This document shows, piece by piece, positions 26,253 through 35,668 of a DNA stretch of 64,000 nt. A model generated the notes under the pieces. It ran no database searches and was not told the origin of the DNA. It saw nothing but the letters and a program-made list of their open reading frames with translations. Every line of letters starts with the position of its first letter. Position 1 is the stretch's first letter. This DNA comes from Azospirillum sp. B510 (GTDB lineage Bacteria; Pseudomonadota; Alphaproteobacteria; Azospirillales; Azospirillaceae): positions 392,001 through 456,000 of the forward strand of contig NC_013859.1 of NCBI RefSeq assembly GCF_000010725.1, written 5' to 3'. Both the position numbers and the translations under genes were made by a program.

Positions 26253-26975
26253 TCACTTGCCCCGCCCACCGAACAACCGCTTCTGCGCGTTGCGGATATG
26301 CCGGCGCATCGCCTGCCGGGCGGCGGCGGCGTTGCGGCCGCGGATCGCCTCCAGGATCACCCGGTGGTCGGCGCACATGCTGACGATGATCGAGCCGTCG
26401 GAATAGCGGCGCTCGAACTTCGCGTAATGCAGGGTCTTGCGCTTGCGCCACAGCATGTCGGTGAGGTCGACGAAGAGTGGGTTTCCCGTCATCGCCCCGA
26501 TCATCTGGTGAAACTGCTGGTCATGCTCGTGGAAGGTCTCCATGTCGCCGGCCGCCGCATCCGCCTCCATCCGTTCGACGATGCGGGTGATGGCGTCGAT
26601 CTGCACATCCGTCGCCTTCTTCGCGGCGAGCGCCGCGATCTCGCCTTCGATCGCCTCGCGCGCCTCCATCAGCGCCTCGACACCGATCTCCTCCTCCGCC
26701 GTCCCCGTGTCCGCCGTCGCCGCCGCCTCGCCATCATCGGGTGGGGTGGGGCGGACATAGACCCCATGCCCGGTACGGATCTCGACCCAGCCATTGATCT
26801 CCAGCGCGATCAGCGCCTCGCGCACCGAGGAACGGCTGACGCCGAGCTGCTTGGCGAGATCGCGCTCCCCCGGCAACAGCTGGCCCGGGGCGAAATGCCC
26901 GTCTCGGATGTACTGGATCAGCACGTTCGATATCTGGCGATACAGGCGCTCGACCTTGACCGTCGGCAAATCCAT
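26253..26975 (-). CDS. FadR/UxuR-subfamily GntR regulator
   Basis: A 240-residue repressor from the ATG at 26975. The N-terminal winged helix (about 8-75) contains PGQLLPGERDLAKQLGVSRS and SVREALIALEINGWVEIRTG; the C-terminal FCD helical domain has the metal-binding His/Asp positions (FHEHDQQFHQMI, DHRVILEAI). A 20-residue Asp/Thr/Ala linker follows the wing. It diverges from uxuA, fitting the known role of UxuR/ExuR-type regulators that release DNA when they bind fructuronate or a related hexuronate intermediate. Confidence 0.9.
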   Translation of the reverse strand: MDLPTVKVERLYRQISNVLIQYIRDGHFAPGQLLPGERDLAKQLGVSRSSVREALIALEINGWVEIRTGHGVYVRPTPPDDGEAAATADTGTAEEEIGVEALMEAREAIEGEIAALAAKKATDVQIDAITRIVERMEADAAAGDMETFHEHDQQFHQMIGAMTGNPLFVDLTDMLWRKRKTLHYAKFERRYSDGSIIVSMCADHRVILEAIRGRNAAAARQAMRRHIRNAQKRLFGGRGK

Positions 26976-27160
26976 GACACTGCTCCGGAACGACTTTCTG
27001 CTGCGCGGCCCGCGATGATCGCGCCGGGCCAGGCCGGCGCCCGTGCGGCGCGGTGACGCATCCAACACCAGGAGCGCGGCAAAATCCAAGCGCCATCGGG
27101 CTTTCACCGGAAACGCCTCGCCAAGCCGGTCCGTTCGCCCTTGAAAAGCCCTCTTGCGGG

Positions 27161-27205
27161 TGGTCAGACGATTAGGCTAACGTTTGCCCAACTGGTCAGG
27201 CCAGT
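27161..27205. promoter_or_regulatory. Candidate GntR operators upstream of uxuA
   Basis: The 341-base gap between the GntR gene and uxuA holds TGGTCAG at 27161 and an imperfect palindrome ACTGGTCAGGCCAGT at 27191-27205, followed by GGACCA. The TGGTC/GACCA-type half-sites match the FadR-subfamily preference for TGGTNNxACCA operators. No convincing -35/-10 pair was found. The rest of the gap shows nothing further. Confidence 0.45.
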
Positions 27206-27316
27206 GGACCACCGGACCCGCTTCCGCTGGTCGGCGCAAGCGGCGCCGCCCGGCCTGATCCATCACTCATCCCGCAGCGCCGACCGCCGGCCTGCACGCT
27301 TTTGACGAGACCGACG

Positions 27317-28381
27317 ATGAAGATGACCTTCCGCTGGTACGGCGAGTCCGACCCGATCCCGCTCAGCCACATCCGGCAGATCCCCGGCATGACCGGCATC
27401 GTGTCGGCGGTTTACGACGTGCCGGTTGGCGAGGTCTGGCCGGTCGCCAACATCCAGGCGCTGAAGAGCAAGATCGAGGCGCACGGCCTCGAGCTCGAGG
27501 TGATCGAAAGCGTCCCGGTCCATGAGGACATCAAGCTGGGCAAGCCGTCGCGCGACCGGCTGATCGACAATTACTGCGCCACCATCCGCAATCTGGCCCA
27601 GTGCGGCATCAAGGTGATCTGCTACAACTTCATGCCGGTGTTCGACTGGACCCGCACGGCGCTGGACATGACGCTGCCGGACGGCTCGACCACGCTGGCC
27701 TTCGACACCGCGACGGTCGAGAAGATCGACGTCAGCCAGGGCATCTCGCTGCCGGGCTGGGACGCCAGCTACCGTCCGGAGCAACTCAAGGCGCTGCTGG
27801 CCGATTATGCCGAGGTGGACGAGGAGACGCTGTGGAGCAACCTCGACCATTTCCTGAAGCGCATCATCCCGGTCGCCGCCGAGGTCGGAATCCGCATGGC
27901 GATCCATCCCGACGACCCGCCCCGTCCGATCTTCGGCCTGCCGCGCATCGTCAAGGACCGCGCCGACCTCGAACGGCTGCTCGCCATCGTCGATCATCCG
28001 GCCAACGGGCTGACGCTGTGCTCCGGTTCGCTCGGCGCGTCCTGCAAGAACGACATCCCGGCCCTGGTGCGTGAATTCGCCGGACGCAAGCGCATCCACT
28101 TCGCCCATCTGCGCAACGTGAAGATCAACGAGGCCGGCGACTTCCACGAGACCAGCCACCGCTCCGCCGACGGCTCGCTCGACATGGCCGAGATCGTCAA
28201 GGCCTATTACGAAGCCGGCTTCGACGGCTACGCCCGGCCCGACCATGGCCGCATGATCTGGGGCGAGACCGGCAAGCCGGGCTACGGCCTGTATGACCGG
28301 GCGCTGGGCGCCGTCTATCTGAACGGCCTGTGGGAAGGCGTCGCCAAGGGCGAAGCCGCCAAGACCAACGGCGGGAAGTGA
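27317..28381 (+). CDS. uxuA: Mannonate dehydratase
   Basis: The 354-residue product from the ATG at 27317 begins MKMTFRWYGESDPIPLSHIR, the standard UxuA start. It contains the metal and active-site regions IRMAIHPDDPPRPIFGLPR, CSGSLGA, and KRIHFAHLRNVK, FHETSHRSADGSLDM. UxuA dehydrates D-mannonate to 2-keto-3-deoxygluconate in glucuronate breakdown. It heads an operon with an SDR, an MFS carrier and GH31; the 11-base gap to the next gene carries AGGA. Regulation is probably by the divergent GntR. Confidence 0.96.
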   Translation: MKMTFRWYGESDPIPLSHIRQIPGMTGIVSAVYDVPVGEVWPVANIQALKSKIEAHGLELEVIESVPVHEDIKLGKPSRDRLIDNYCATIRNLAQCGIKVICYNFMPVFDWTRTALDMTLPDGSTTLAFDTATVEKIDVSQGISLPGWDASYRPEQLKALLADYAEVDEETLWSNLDHFLKRIIPVAAEVGIRMAIHPDDPPRPIFGLPRIVKDRADLERLLAIVDHPANGLTLCSGSLGASCKNDIPALVREFAGRKRIHFAHLRNVKINEAGDFHETSHRSADGSLDMAEIVKAYYEAGFDGYARPDHGRMIWGETGKPGYGLYDRALGAVYLNGLWEGVAKGEAAKTNGGK

Positions 28382-28392
28382 GGATCCATACC

Positions 28393-29250
28393 ATGGAAAA
28401 CCCCTTCAACCCCGCCGATCTCCAGGGCAAGGTCGCCGTCGTCACCGGCGGCGGCGGCGTCCTGTGCGCCGGCTTCGCCCGCGCTCTCGCCAAGGCCGGC
28501 GCCCGCGTCGCCATCCTCGATCTGAAGGCGGAGGCCGCCGAGCAGGTGGCGGCGTCGCTGCGGGCCGAGGGTAAGGAGGCCGTCGGCATCGCCGCCGACG
28601 TTCTCGACCGCGCCTCGCTGGAGCGGGCGGCGGCCGTGGTGCTGGAAAGCCTGGGGCCGTGCGACCTGCTGGTCAACGGCGCAGGCGGCAACCACCCGCG
28701 CGGTACAACCACCAAGGAATGGCTGGAGGAGGGCGATCTCGCCGATCCGTCGCTGACCAGCTTCTTCGACCTTGATCCCGTCGGCATCAAGTTCGTCTTC
28801 GACCTGAATTTCCTCGGCACGCTGCTGCCGACCCAGATCTTCGCCCGCCAGATGATCGGCCGGCAGGGCTGCGGCATCATCAACGTCTCGTCGATGAACG
28901 CCTTCCGCCCGCTGACCAAGATCCCCGCCTATAGCGGCGCCAAGGCGGCGGTCAGCAACTTCACGCAATGGCTGGCGGTGCATTTCGCCAAGACCGGCAT
29001 CCGCGTCAACGCCATGGCGCCGGGCTTCTTCCTGACCGCGCAGAACCACGCCCTGCTGATCGACGCCGCGACCGGCGAGATGACGCCGCGCGCCCGCAAG
29101 ATCGTCGACCACACCCCGATGGGCCGTTTCGGCGAGGCGCACGAACTGACCGGCACCCTGCTGTGGCTGGCCAGCGCCAAGGCGTCCGGCTTCGTCAACG
29201 GCACCGTCATTCCGGTGGATGGCGGCTTCGCCGCCTATTCGGGCGTCTGA
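28393..29250 (+). CDS. SDR-family D-mannonate/fructuronate oxidoreductase (UxuB-like role)
   Basis: A 285-residue short-chain dehydrogenase. The NAD-binding motif TGGGGVLCAG is at 18-27, NGAGG at 95-99, and the catalytic Ser167, Tyr180 and Lys184 are in NVSSMNA and IPAYSGAKAA. It follows uxuA directly, so the likely step is reduction of fructuronate to mannonate, done in many bacteria by an SDR rather than by classical UxuB. The protein ends VIPVDGGFAAYSGV as usual for these enzymes. Confidence 0.88.
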   Translation: MENPFNPADLQGKVAVVTGGGGVLCAGFARALAKAGARVAILDLKAEAAEQVAASLRAEGKEAVGIAADVLDRASLERAAAVVLESLGPCDLLVNGAGGNHPRGTTTKEWLEEGDLADPSLTSFFDLDPVGIKFVFDLNFLGTLLPTQIFARQMIGRQGCGIINVSSMNAFRPLTKIPAYSGAKAAVSNFTQWLAVHFAKTGIRVNAMAPGFFLTAQNHALLIDAATGEMTPRARKIVDHTPMGRFGEAHELTGTLLWLASAKASGFVNGTVIPVDGGFAAYSGV

Positions 29251-29401
29251 GCGCCCGTCCTCCGCTCCCGTTTCAAAAGGCCGACGCCCGGCGGCCGTTC
29301 ACATCCGGGCCCGTCCCGGCACCGCGCTTTCCGACCCTGGGCCTTCCGGAAACCGGAGGCCCCAAGAAAAGCCACGATGCTGCCCGCCATTGGAGGAAAC
29401 G

Positions 29402-30688
29402 TTGAAGATCAAGGGATTGAGATGGTGGATCATCGTTCTGATCTGCCTGGGAACCGTCATCAACTATCTGGCGCGCAACTCTCTCGGCGTGATGGCCCCC
29501 ATCCTTAAGACCGAGATGAACTTCACGACGCAGGAATATTCCTACGTCGTCGCCGCCTTCCAGCTCGCCTATACGGTGATGCAGCCGGTCTGCGGCTACA
29601 TCGTCGATTTCCTCGGGCTGAAGATCGGCTTCGCGCTGTTCGCCGTCCTGTGGTCGGTGTCCAACTGCCTGCACGGCTTCGCCACCGGCTGGCTGTCGCT
29701 GGCCCTGTTCCGCGGCATGCTCGGCCTGACCGAGGCGGCGGCCATCCCGTCCGGCATCAAGGCGGTCGGCGAATGGTTCCCGAAACAGGAACGCTCGGTC
29801 GCGGTCGGCTGGTTCAACGCCGGCACCTCGCTGGGCGCGATGCTGGCGCCGCCGCTGGTCGTCTATGTCCAGATGCAGCATGGCTGGTCGACCGCCTTCA
29901 TCGTCACCGGTTCTCTCGGTTTCGTTTTCGCAGCGCTGTGGTGGCTGTTCTACCGCTCGCCCGCCGACCATCCCAACATCACCGCCGAGGAGCATGCCTA
30001 CATCACCGCCGGCCAGAATCCGCCGGTGACCGGCGCCGGCGGCGCCCGCGTGAAGCCCAAGGTCAAGGAGATCCTCAGCACCAAGCGCTTCTGGGGCATC
30101 GCCATCCCCCGCTTCCTGGCCGAGCCGGCGTGGCAGACCTTCAGCTTCTGGATCCCGCTCTATCTCGCCACCGAACGCGGGATGGACATCAAGCAGATCG
30201 CCCTGTTCGCCTGGATGCCCTTCCTGGCGGCCGATTTCGGCGGCATCCTCGGCGGCTATCTCTCGCCCTTCTTCATGAAGCATTTCAAGTTCTCGGTGGT
30301 TAATTCGCGGCTGGCCGGCGTCGTCATCGGGGCCATCTGCATGATCGGCCCCGGCCTGATCGGGCTGGCCACCGACGCCTACACCGCCATCGCCCTGTTC
30401 TGCCTGGGCGGCTTCGCCCACCAGATGATCTCGGCCCTGATCAACACGCTGAGCGCCGACGTCTTCGAAAGCCACGAGGTGGCGACCGCCAACGGCCTGA
30501 CCGGCACGGCGGCCTGGACCGGCGGCCTGACCTTCTCGCTGATCGTCGGCGCGCTCGCCACCACCATCGGCTATGCCCCGCTGTTCGTCTGCCTGACCGT
30601 GTTCGATCTGGTCGGCGCCTGCGTCGCCATCGCCCTGCTGCGCGACCGCGGCGACAAGACCCCGGCGGGGACCGCCGCCGCCCGCTGA
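29402..30688 (+). CDS. MFS hexuronate transporter, ExuT-like
   Basis: A 428-residue carrier with about twelve hydrophobic segments. The start is a TTG with GGAGG five bases upstream. The first helices read GLRWWIIVLICLGTVINYLA with RNSLGV, the hallmark of the anion:cation symporter group of MFS (ExuT/GudP), and the A-loop has GYIVDFLGLKIGFALFAVLW. It probably imports glucuronate, galacturonate or a related acid with protons. It sits within the uxuA operon, 151 bases after the SDR. Confidence 0.88.
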   Translation: MKIKGLRWWIIVLICLGTVINYLARNSLGVMAPILKTEMNFTTQEYSYVVAAFQLAYTVMQPVCGYIVDFLGLKIGFALFAVLWSVSNCLHGFATGWLSLALFRGMLGLTEAAAIPSGIKAVGEWFPKQERSVAVGWFNAGTSLGAMLAPPLVVYVQMQHGWSTAFIVTGSLGFVFAALWWLFYRSPADHPNITAEEHAYITAGQNPPVTGAGGARVKPKVKEILSTKRFWGIAIPRFLAEPAWQTFSFWIPLYLATERGMDIKQIALFAWMPFLAADFGGILGGYLSPFFMKHFKFSVVNSRLAGVVIGAICMIGPGLIGLATDAYTAIALFCLGGFAHQMISALINTLSADVFESHEVATANGLTGTAAWTGGLTFSLIVGALATTIGYAPLFVCLTVFDLVGACVAIALLRDRGDKTPAGTAAAR

Positions 30689-30781
30689 TCGGCCCATTCC
30701 GCAGTTCCGTTTCCATGGGGCGCGGCGCCTCCGGTGCCGCCCCCTCGCGAACGCCCCCTCGCCAATCCATCGAGACCCATC

Positions 30782-33244
30782 ATGACCCAGCCGCTTCCGA
30801 ACCCGTCGGCTTCCGCCCCCTCCGCGACGTCGCTGTCCGCCCCCCCGGTCTTCGCCCTGGCGGAGCGGGACGGCGCCCGCCTGACGCTGCGCGCGGCCGA
30901 GGGCGGCCATGTCGCCCATCTGTTCGTGCTGGAGGACGACATCGTCCGCGTCATGGTGCTGCCCGGCGGGCGGCTCAGCAGCCCGCGCAGCTGGACGGTG
31001 GCGCCGGGGGCGGAGGATGTGCCGGCGGAGGGCCGCGACCGCTTCGACCTGACCGGCTTCTCCCGCCCGGCGTTCACGGTGGAGGAGAGCGCCGGCACCT
31101 TGGTGGTCGCGACCGCCCGGCTGCGCCTGACCATCGCGCTGACCGGCCTGTTCTGCCGCTGGGAGACCCAGGTCGACGGGACGTGGCATGCGGTGGCCGC
31201 CGACCGTCCCACCCAGAATTACAATTTCGGCTGGTGGGATGAGCGGGTCTATCACTATCTGAAGCGCGACGCCGCCGACGAGATGTATTTCGGCCTGGGC
31301 GAGCGGTCGGGAACCGCCGACCGCCACGGCCAGTCCTACCGGATGAGCAATCTGGACGCGATGGGCTACAGCGCCCGGACGACGGATCCGCTCTACAAGC
31401 ACATCCCCTTCTACATCACCTGGAAGAAGGCGGCGCGGGTCCCGTTCGGCATCTTCTACGACACCCTGTCCGACTGCGACTTCGACATGGGCCGCGAGCT
31501 GGACAATTATCACGGCCATTACCGCTATTTCGTCGCCGATGCCGGTGACCTCGATTACTACGTCATCGCCGGGTCGACCCCGGCCGACATCACCCGGCGC
31601 TTCACCTGGCTGACCGGCAAGCCCGCCTTCATGCCGAAATGGAGCCTGGGCTATTCCGGCTCCACCATGACCTACACCGACGCGCCGGACGCCCAGGACC
31701 GGATGAACGAGTTCCTGGCGAAGTGCGAGGAGCATGACATCCTCTGCGACTCCTTCCACCTGTCGTCGGGCTATACCTCGATCGCCGACAAGCGCTACGT
31801 CTTCCACTGGAACCGCGACAAGTTCCCCGACCCGGCCGCCTTCGCCCGCCATTACCTCGACCATGGCGTGCGGCTGTGCGCCAACATCAAGCCTTGCCTG
31901 CTGCGCGACCATCCCCGTTTCGAGGAGGCGGTGCGCGAGGGGCTGCTGGTGCGCGACCCCGACGGCAGCCCGGCGATGGTGCAGTTCTGGGACGAGGCCG
32001 GCGCCTATCTCGACTTCACCAACCCGAAGACGCTCGACTGGTGGAAGGCGCGGGTGAAGGAGGCATTGCTGGAACCCGGCATCGCCGCCACCTGGAACGA
32101 CAACAACGAGTTCGAGATCTGGAGCGACCGCGCCCAGGCCGCCGGTTTCGGCACGCCCTTCCCGGCGCGCGACGCCAAGCCACTGCACACGCTGCTGATG
32201 ATCCGCGCCTCGAAAGAGGCCCAGAAGGAGTTTGCGCCCGGCACCCGGCCCTTCCTGATCTCGCGCGCCGGGGCCGCCGGCATGCAGCGCTATGTCCAGA
32301 CCTGGTCGGGCGACAATTACACCAGTTGGGAAACGCTGAAATACAATGTGCGCATGGGCACCGGCCTGGCTCTGTCGGGCGTGTCCAACACCGGCCACGA
32401 CATCGGCGGCTTCTCCGGCCCGGCCCCGGATGCCGAGCTGTTCCTGCGCTGGGTGCAGTTCGGCATCTTCCTGCCGCGCTTCTCCATCCATTCCTGGAAC
32501 GACGACAAGACCGTCAACGAGCCCTGGATGTATCCACAGATCACCCCGGCGATCAGCCGGCTGATCAAGCTGCGCGCCCGGCTGACCCCCTATCTCTACG
32601 ACCTGCTGTGGCGCTATCACGATTCCTACGAGCCGATGATCCGGCCGACCTTCCTCGACTTCCCCAAGGATCCGCGCTGCTTCGATGAAAATGACGAGAT
32701 GCTGCTCGGCCCCAACCTGCTGGTGGCGCCGGTGGTGGAGCCGGGGCGGCGGGACCGCGCGGTCTATCTGCCGGCGGGGGCCGACTGGTACGACGCCTGG
32801 ACCGGGGAAAGCTTCACCGGCGGGCAAACGGTGACGCTGGCGGCGCCGTGGGACCGTCCGCCGCTGCTGGCGCGGGCCGGCTGCGCCATTCCGCTGAACC
32901 TCGCCGAACAGCATTTCAACCAGGGAGCGGACCAGCGCGGCTTCGCCCTGTTCCCCCATCGCGGCACCGGCGCCTTCCGCGCCGAATGCTATGAGGATGA
33001 CGGGGAGAGCGAGGCTTACCGCGACGGCGGCCATGGCCGCTGGACGGTCGCCGTCACCGCCGGAACCGACCGGCTGACGGTGGCGCTGGGCAGGGAGGGT
33101 GCCCGCCCGCCCGCCGCCACGGCCCTGACCCTGCTGCTGCCACCGCAGGAGCGCCGCGCCCTGGAAATCGCCGGCGGCGTGGTGGCGTCCGACCGCATCG
33201 CCGACGGCTGGCGGACCGTCGCCGTCACGCTCGCCGACGACTGA
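30782..33244 (+). CDS. Glycoside hydrolase family 31 (alpha-glucosidase/xylosidase type)
   Basis: An 820-residue cytoplasmic enzyme, with no signal peptide. An N-terminal beta-sandwich (about 25-260) is followed by the (beta/alpha)8 barrel with GH31 signatures: the nucleophile Asp440 in TWNDNNEFEIW and the acid/base Asp511 in WSGDNYTSWETLK, then ALSGVSNTGHDIGGF. The C-terminal beta domains follow. GH31 members cleave alpha-glucosides, alpha-xylosides or sulfoquinovosides. Its place in a hexuronate operon suggests it frees a uronate from an alpha-linked disaccharide, which is inference. The start at 30782 has a weak ribosome binding site. Confidence 0.9.
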   Translation: MTQPLPNPSASAPSATSLSAPPVFALAERDGARLTLRAAEGGHVAHLFVLEDDIVRVMVLPGGRLSSPRSWTVAPGAEDVPAEGRDRFDLTGFSRPAFTVEESAGTLVVATARLRLTIALTGLFCRWETQVDGTWHAVAADRPTQNYNFGWWDERVYHYLKRDAADEMYFGLGERSGTADRHGQSYRMSNLDAMGYSARTTDPLYKHIPFYITWKKAARVPFGIFYDTLSDCDFDMGRELDNYHGHYRYFVADAGDLDYYVIAGSTPADITRRFTWLTGKPAFMPKWSLGYSGSTMTYTDAPDAQDRMNEFLAKCEEHDILCDSFHLSSGYTSIADKRYVFHWNRDKFPDPAAFARHYLDHGVRLCANIKPCLLRDHPRFEEAVREGLLVRDPDGSPAMVQFWDEAGAYLDFTNPKTLDWWKARVKEALLEPGIAATWNDNNEFEIWSDRAQAAGFGTPFPARDAKPLHTLLMIRASKEAQKEFAPGTRPFLISRAGAAGMQRYVQTWSGDNYTSWETLKYNVRMGTGLALSGVSNTGHDIGGFSGPAPDAELFLRWVQFGIFLPRFSIHSWNDDKTVNEPWMYPQITPAISRLIKLRARLTPYLYDLLWRYHDSYEPMIRPTFLDFPKDPRCFDENDEMLLGPNLLVAPVVEPGRRDRAVYLPAGADWYDAWTGESFTGGQTVTLAAPWDRPPLLARAGCAIPLNLAEQHFNQGADQRGFALFPHRGTGAFRAECYEDDGESEAYRDGGHGRWTVAVTAGTDRLTVALGREGARPPAATALTLLLPPQERRALEIAGGVVASDRIADGWRTVAVTLADD

Positions 33245-33323
33245 CGGGCGTCAGACCTGATGCCGGTTCAGTCCTGAAGGTATATCAAAGGCCGAACCGG
33301 CGGCAGGAGGGGTAGCGCGGATC

Positions 33324-34337
33324 ATGGAAAAGAGTCGCAAGGCGGCGGGACCGGTTTCGCTCGCCACCATCGCCGCCGCGACCGATGTGTCGATCTCCAC
33401 GGTGTCGCGCATCGTCAACGGCCAGACCCACCGCGCCTCGCCCGAAACCGTGGCGCGGGTGCGGCAGGCGGTGGACAGGCTGGGCTACAAGCCGAACCAG
33501 ATCGGCCGCGCCCTGAAACAGGGCAAAAGCCGCGTCGTCGCGATGCTGACGGCGAACCTCAACAACCCGGTCATGGCGATGATCGCCTCGGCGACCGAGG
33601 CGGCGTTGCGCGACATCGGCCATGTCATGACCCTGTGCGACACCCATGACCGCGAGGATTTGCAGGACGATTACCTTCAGGCGATGCGGTCGCAATCGGT
33701 CGGCGGCTACATCCTGGTCACCAACATCAAGAGTCCGGGGCTGGCCGACTTCGTCGCCCGTGGCGAGCCGGTCGTCTTCGCCTGCCGCCCCAACCCCTAC
33801 AGTTCGACCCCCGACGCCCCCGGCGCTTTCGTCGGCATCGACAACGAGGCGGCCGGGGCGGCGGCGGCGGACCGGCTATGGTCGCGCGGCTGCCGGACCC
33901 CGGTGGTCATCGGACCGCTGGAAGGCTCGGTGGTGACGAGGGAGCGCGAGGCCGGTTTCAGCCGCCGGATGGCGGAGCTCGGCATCCTGCCCGACCGGCT
34001 GGCGCCGGCACGGGCGCCGGGCCTTTCGCATCTGGACGTCGGCTATGCCGCCGCCCGAACGCTGTTTGCCGGAAGCACGCGGCCGGACGGCATCCTCTGC
34101 GTCAGCGACCAGATCGCCTATGGCGTCTACCGCGCCGCCATGGAGCGGGGCATCCGCATTCCGGACGATTGTCTGGTCGTCAGCATCGACGGCAGCGATC
34201 TCAACCGCTGGATCGCCCCGTGGCTGGAGTCCATCCATGTGCCCTATGCCGAGTTCGGGCGCCACATCGTCGACCAGTTGCAGACGATCTGGCGCGGCGA
34301 AACCCCCGGCGCCGCCCTCCTGCCCTTCCAGGTGTGA
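33324..34337 (+). CDS. LacI-family transcriptional regulator
   Basis: A 337-residue regulator. The LacI helix-turn-helix and hinge fill residues 10-60 (SLATIAAATDVSISTVSRIV, RVRQAVDRLGYKPNQIGRAL), and the periplasmic-binding-protein-like sugar domain follows. AGGAGGGG lies ten bases before the ATG. It is 79 bases downstream of the GH31 gene in the same direction, so it may be the last gene of the operon and respond to a sugar released by GH31. The locus thus has two regulators, GntR and LacI. Confidence 0.92.
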   Translation: MEKSRKAAGPVSLATIAAATDVSISTVSRIVNGQTHRASPETVARVRQAVDRLGYKPNQIGRALKQGKSRVVAMLTANLNNPVMAMIASATEAALRDIGHVMTLCDTHDREDLQDDYLQAMRSQSVGGYILVTNIKSPGLADFVARGEPVVFACRPNPYSSTPDAPGAFVGIDNEAAGAAAADRLWSRGCRTPVVIGPLEGSVVTREREAGFSRRMAELGILPDRLAPARAPGLSHLDVGYAAARTLFAGSTRPDGILCVSDQIAYGVYRAAMERGIRIPDDCLVVSIDGSDLNRWIAPWLESIHVPYAEFGRHIVDQLQTIWRGETPGAALLPFQV

Positions 34338-34344
34338 AAAGACC

Positions 34345-35424
34345 TCACCCCTTGTAGTGCCGGCCGAAACGGTTGGCGAGGAAGGCGTCCAGCGGCACCT
34401 GCTCCTGGCGGATGAATCCCGCCTGCGGGATGGAACCCTCGCGCAGCAGATCCAGCACGGCGCAGATGCCGGCGGCGGTGGTGACCTGGATGGCGCTCCA
34501 GGTCCGGCCGGCGATGGGCTTGCTGTAGATTTTCGTGGCGAAGGTCTCCTGGCGCAGTTCTCCCTCCTGCATGCCGGTGGCGGTCGCCAGCACCAGAACC
34601 ACGTCCTGCAAGGTCAACGGCACCGCGGTCTCCAGCACATCCTTCAGCAGATGGCGCCGTTCGCCCAGCCGCAGGTCGCGGATCAGCAGGCGGACGATGT
34701 CGCGATGGCCGGGATAGCGCACCGTCTTGTAGTCGAGGTTCCGCACCTTGCCGGCCAACGTCTCGCACAGCGAGCCCAGCCCGCCCGAGGTGTTGAAGGC
34801 CTCGTAATCGACGCCGTCCAGCGCGAAGCGCTCGTCGCCCTCCAGCGGCATCACCTCGTGCGGGCGGCCGTCGACGATGGCCTCGCACGGGTTGCAATAT
34901 TCGTTGATGAGGCCGTCGGTGCTCCAGGTCAGATTGTATTTCAGGGCGTTGGTCGGATATTGCGGCAAGGCGCCGACCCGGAGATGCAGATTGTGCAGCG
35001 CGTCGAACCGGCGGGCGAGGTCATGGCCGACGATGGAGATGAAGCCCGGCGCCAGGCCGCATTGCGGGATCAGCGCGCTGCCGGCGGTCTCGGCCAGCGC
35101 CTTCACCTGGCGGGTGGCGGCGACATCCTCGGTCAGGTCGAGGTAATGGGCGCCGGCCGCGACGGCGGCGGTGGCGATCGCCGGGGTCAGGGTGAAGGGG
35201 CAGGCGCTCAACACCGCCCCCTGGCCCGCCATGGCGGCGCGCAGCGAATCCTGGTCCTCGACATCGACGCGGGCCACCCGCAGCCCTGCCCGCTCGGCGC
35301 GGTGGAGCAGCGCCTCGTCGCGGTCGCCGATGGTGACGGCGAAATCATCGGTCTCCGACAGCAGCGTGCCGATCATCGAGCCGATCTTGCCGGCGCCCAG
35401 AACCAGAACCTTCATCCTTGCCAT
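34345..35424 (-). CDS. Saccharopine-dehydrogenase-family oxidoreductase (LYS9 type)
   Basis: A 359-residue NAD(P) enzyme from the ATG at 35424 (an ATG nine bases further in is equally likely). The Rossmann motif is VLVLGAGKIGSMIGTLL and the family signature CGLAPGFISIVGHDLARRFD follows; the C-terminal half has FNTSGGLGSLCETLAGKVRN. Members are saccharopine, carboxynorspermidine or lysine-ketoglutarate reductase-related; the exact reaction is not clear. It is convergent with the LacI gene, with only seven bases between the stops. Confidence 0.87.
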   Translation of the reverse strand: MARMKVLVLGAGKIGSMIGTLLSETDDFAVTIGDRDEALLHRAERAGLRVARVDVEDQDSLRAAMAGQGAVLSACPFTLTPAIATAAVAAGAHYLDLTEDVAATRQVKALAETAGSALIPQCGLAPGFISIVGHDLARRFDALHNLHLRVGALPQYPTNALKYNLTWSTDGLINEYCNPCEAIVDGRPHEVMPLEGDERFALDGVDYEAFNTSGGLGSLCETLAGKVRNLDYKTVRYPGHRDIVRLLIRDLRLGERRHLLKDVLETAVPLTLQDVVLVLATATGMQEGELRQETFATKIYSKPIAGRTWSAIQVTTAAGICAVLDLLREGSIPQAGFIRQEQVPLDAFLANRFGRHYKG

Positions 35425-35668
35425 CTCCAGCGCTCCACTGTTCAGCCATGCGTGTGTTGGCGGGATCGCCCGCATACGAAGAATGTCGGCGGGGAGCGCC
35501 GGGCTGAACCGGGCAATGCGCCGAAAACGCGGGCGTTTTCCGGCGGATTGACGGAAAAGGCGGCGAAATGCCGGCTGGCCATGAAAAATGAATGGCCATA
35601 CCGGATGACGGACACTGGACGGCATCAAGGCCGCACTGCCTCCCAAGACGGACACACCGTCAGGTCTG
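35425..35668. other. Gene-free stretch with two small hairpins
   Basis: Together with the repeat that follows, this makes a gene-free gap of 374 bases. CGCCGAAAACG pairs with CGTTTTCCGGCG (about 35520-35545, one bulged base), and GGCCAT pairs with ATGGCC around 35578-35605. It holds the promoter region of the minus-strand saccharopine-dehydrogenase-like gene. I see no convincing coding frame. Confidence 0.5.

Noticed and set aside
29273..33034. A 1253-codon open frame antisense to the MFS and GH31 genes
   Set aside because: It spans two genes with clear families and shows only composition-driven sequence. Similar long antisense frames at 13511-16240, 42223-45066 and 44897-47833 were rejected for the same reason.
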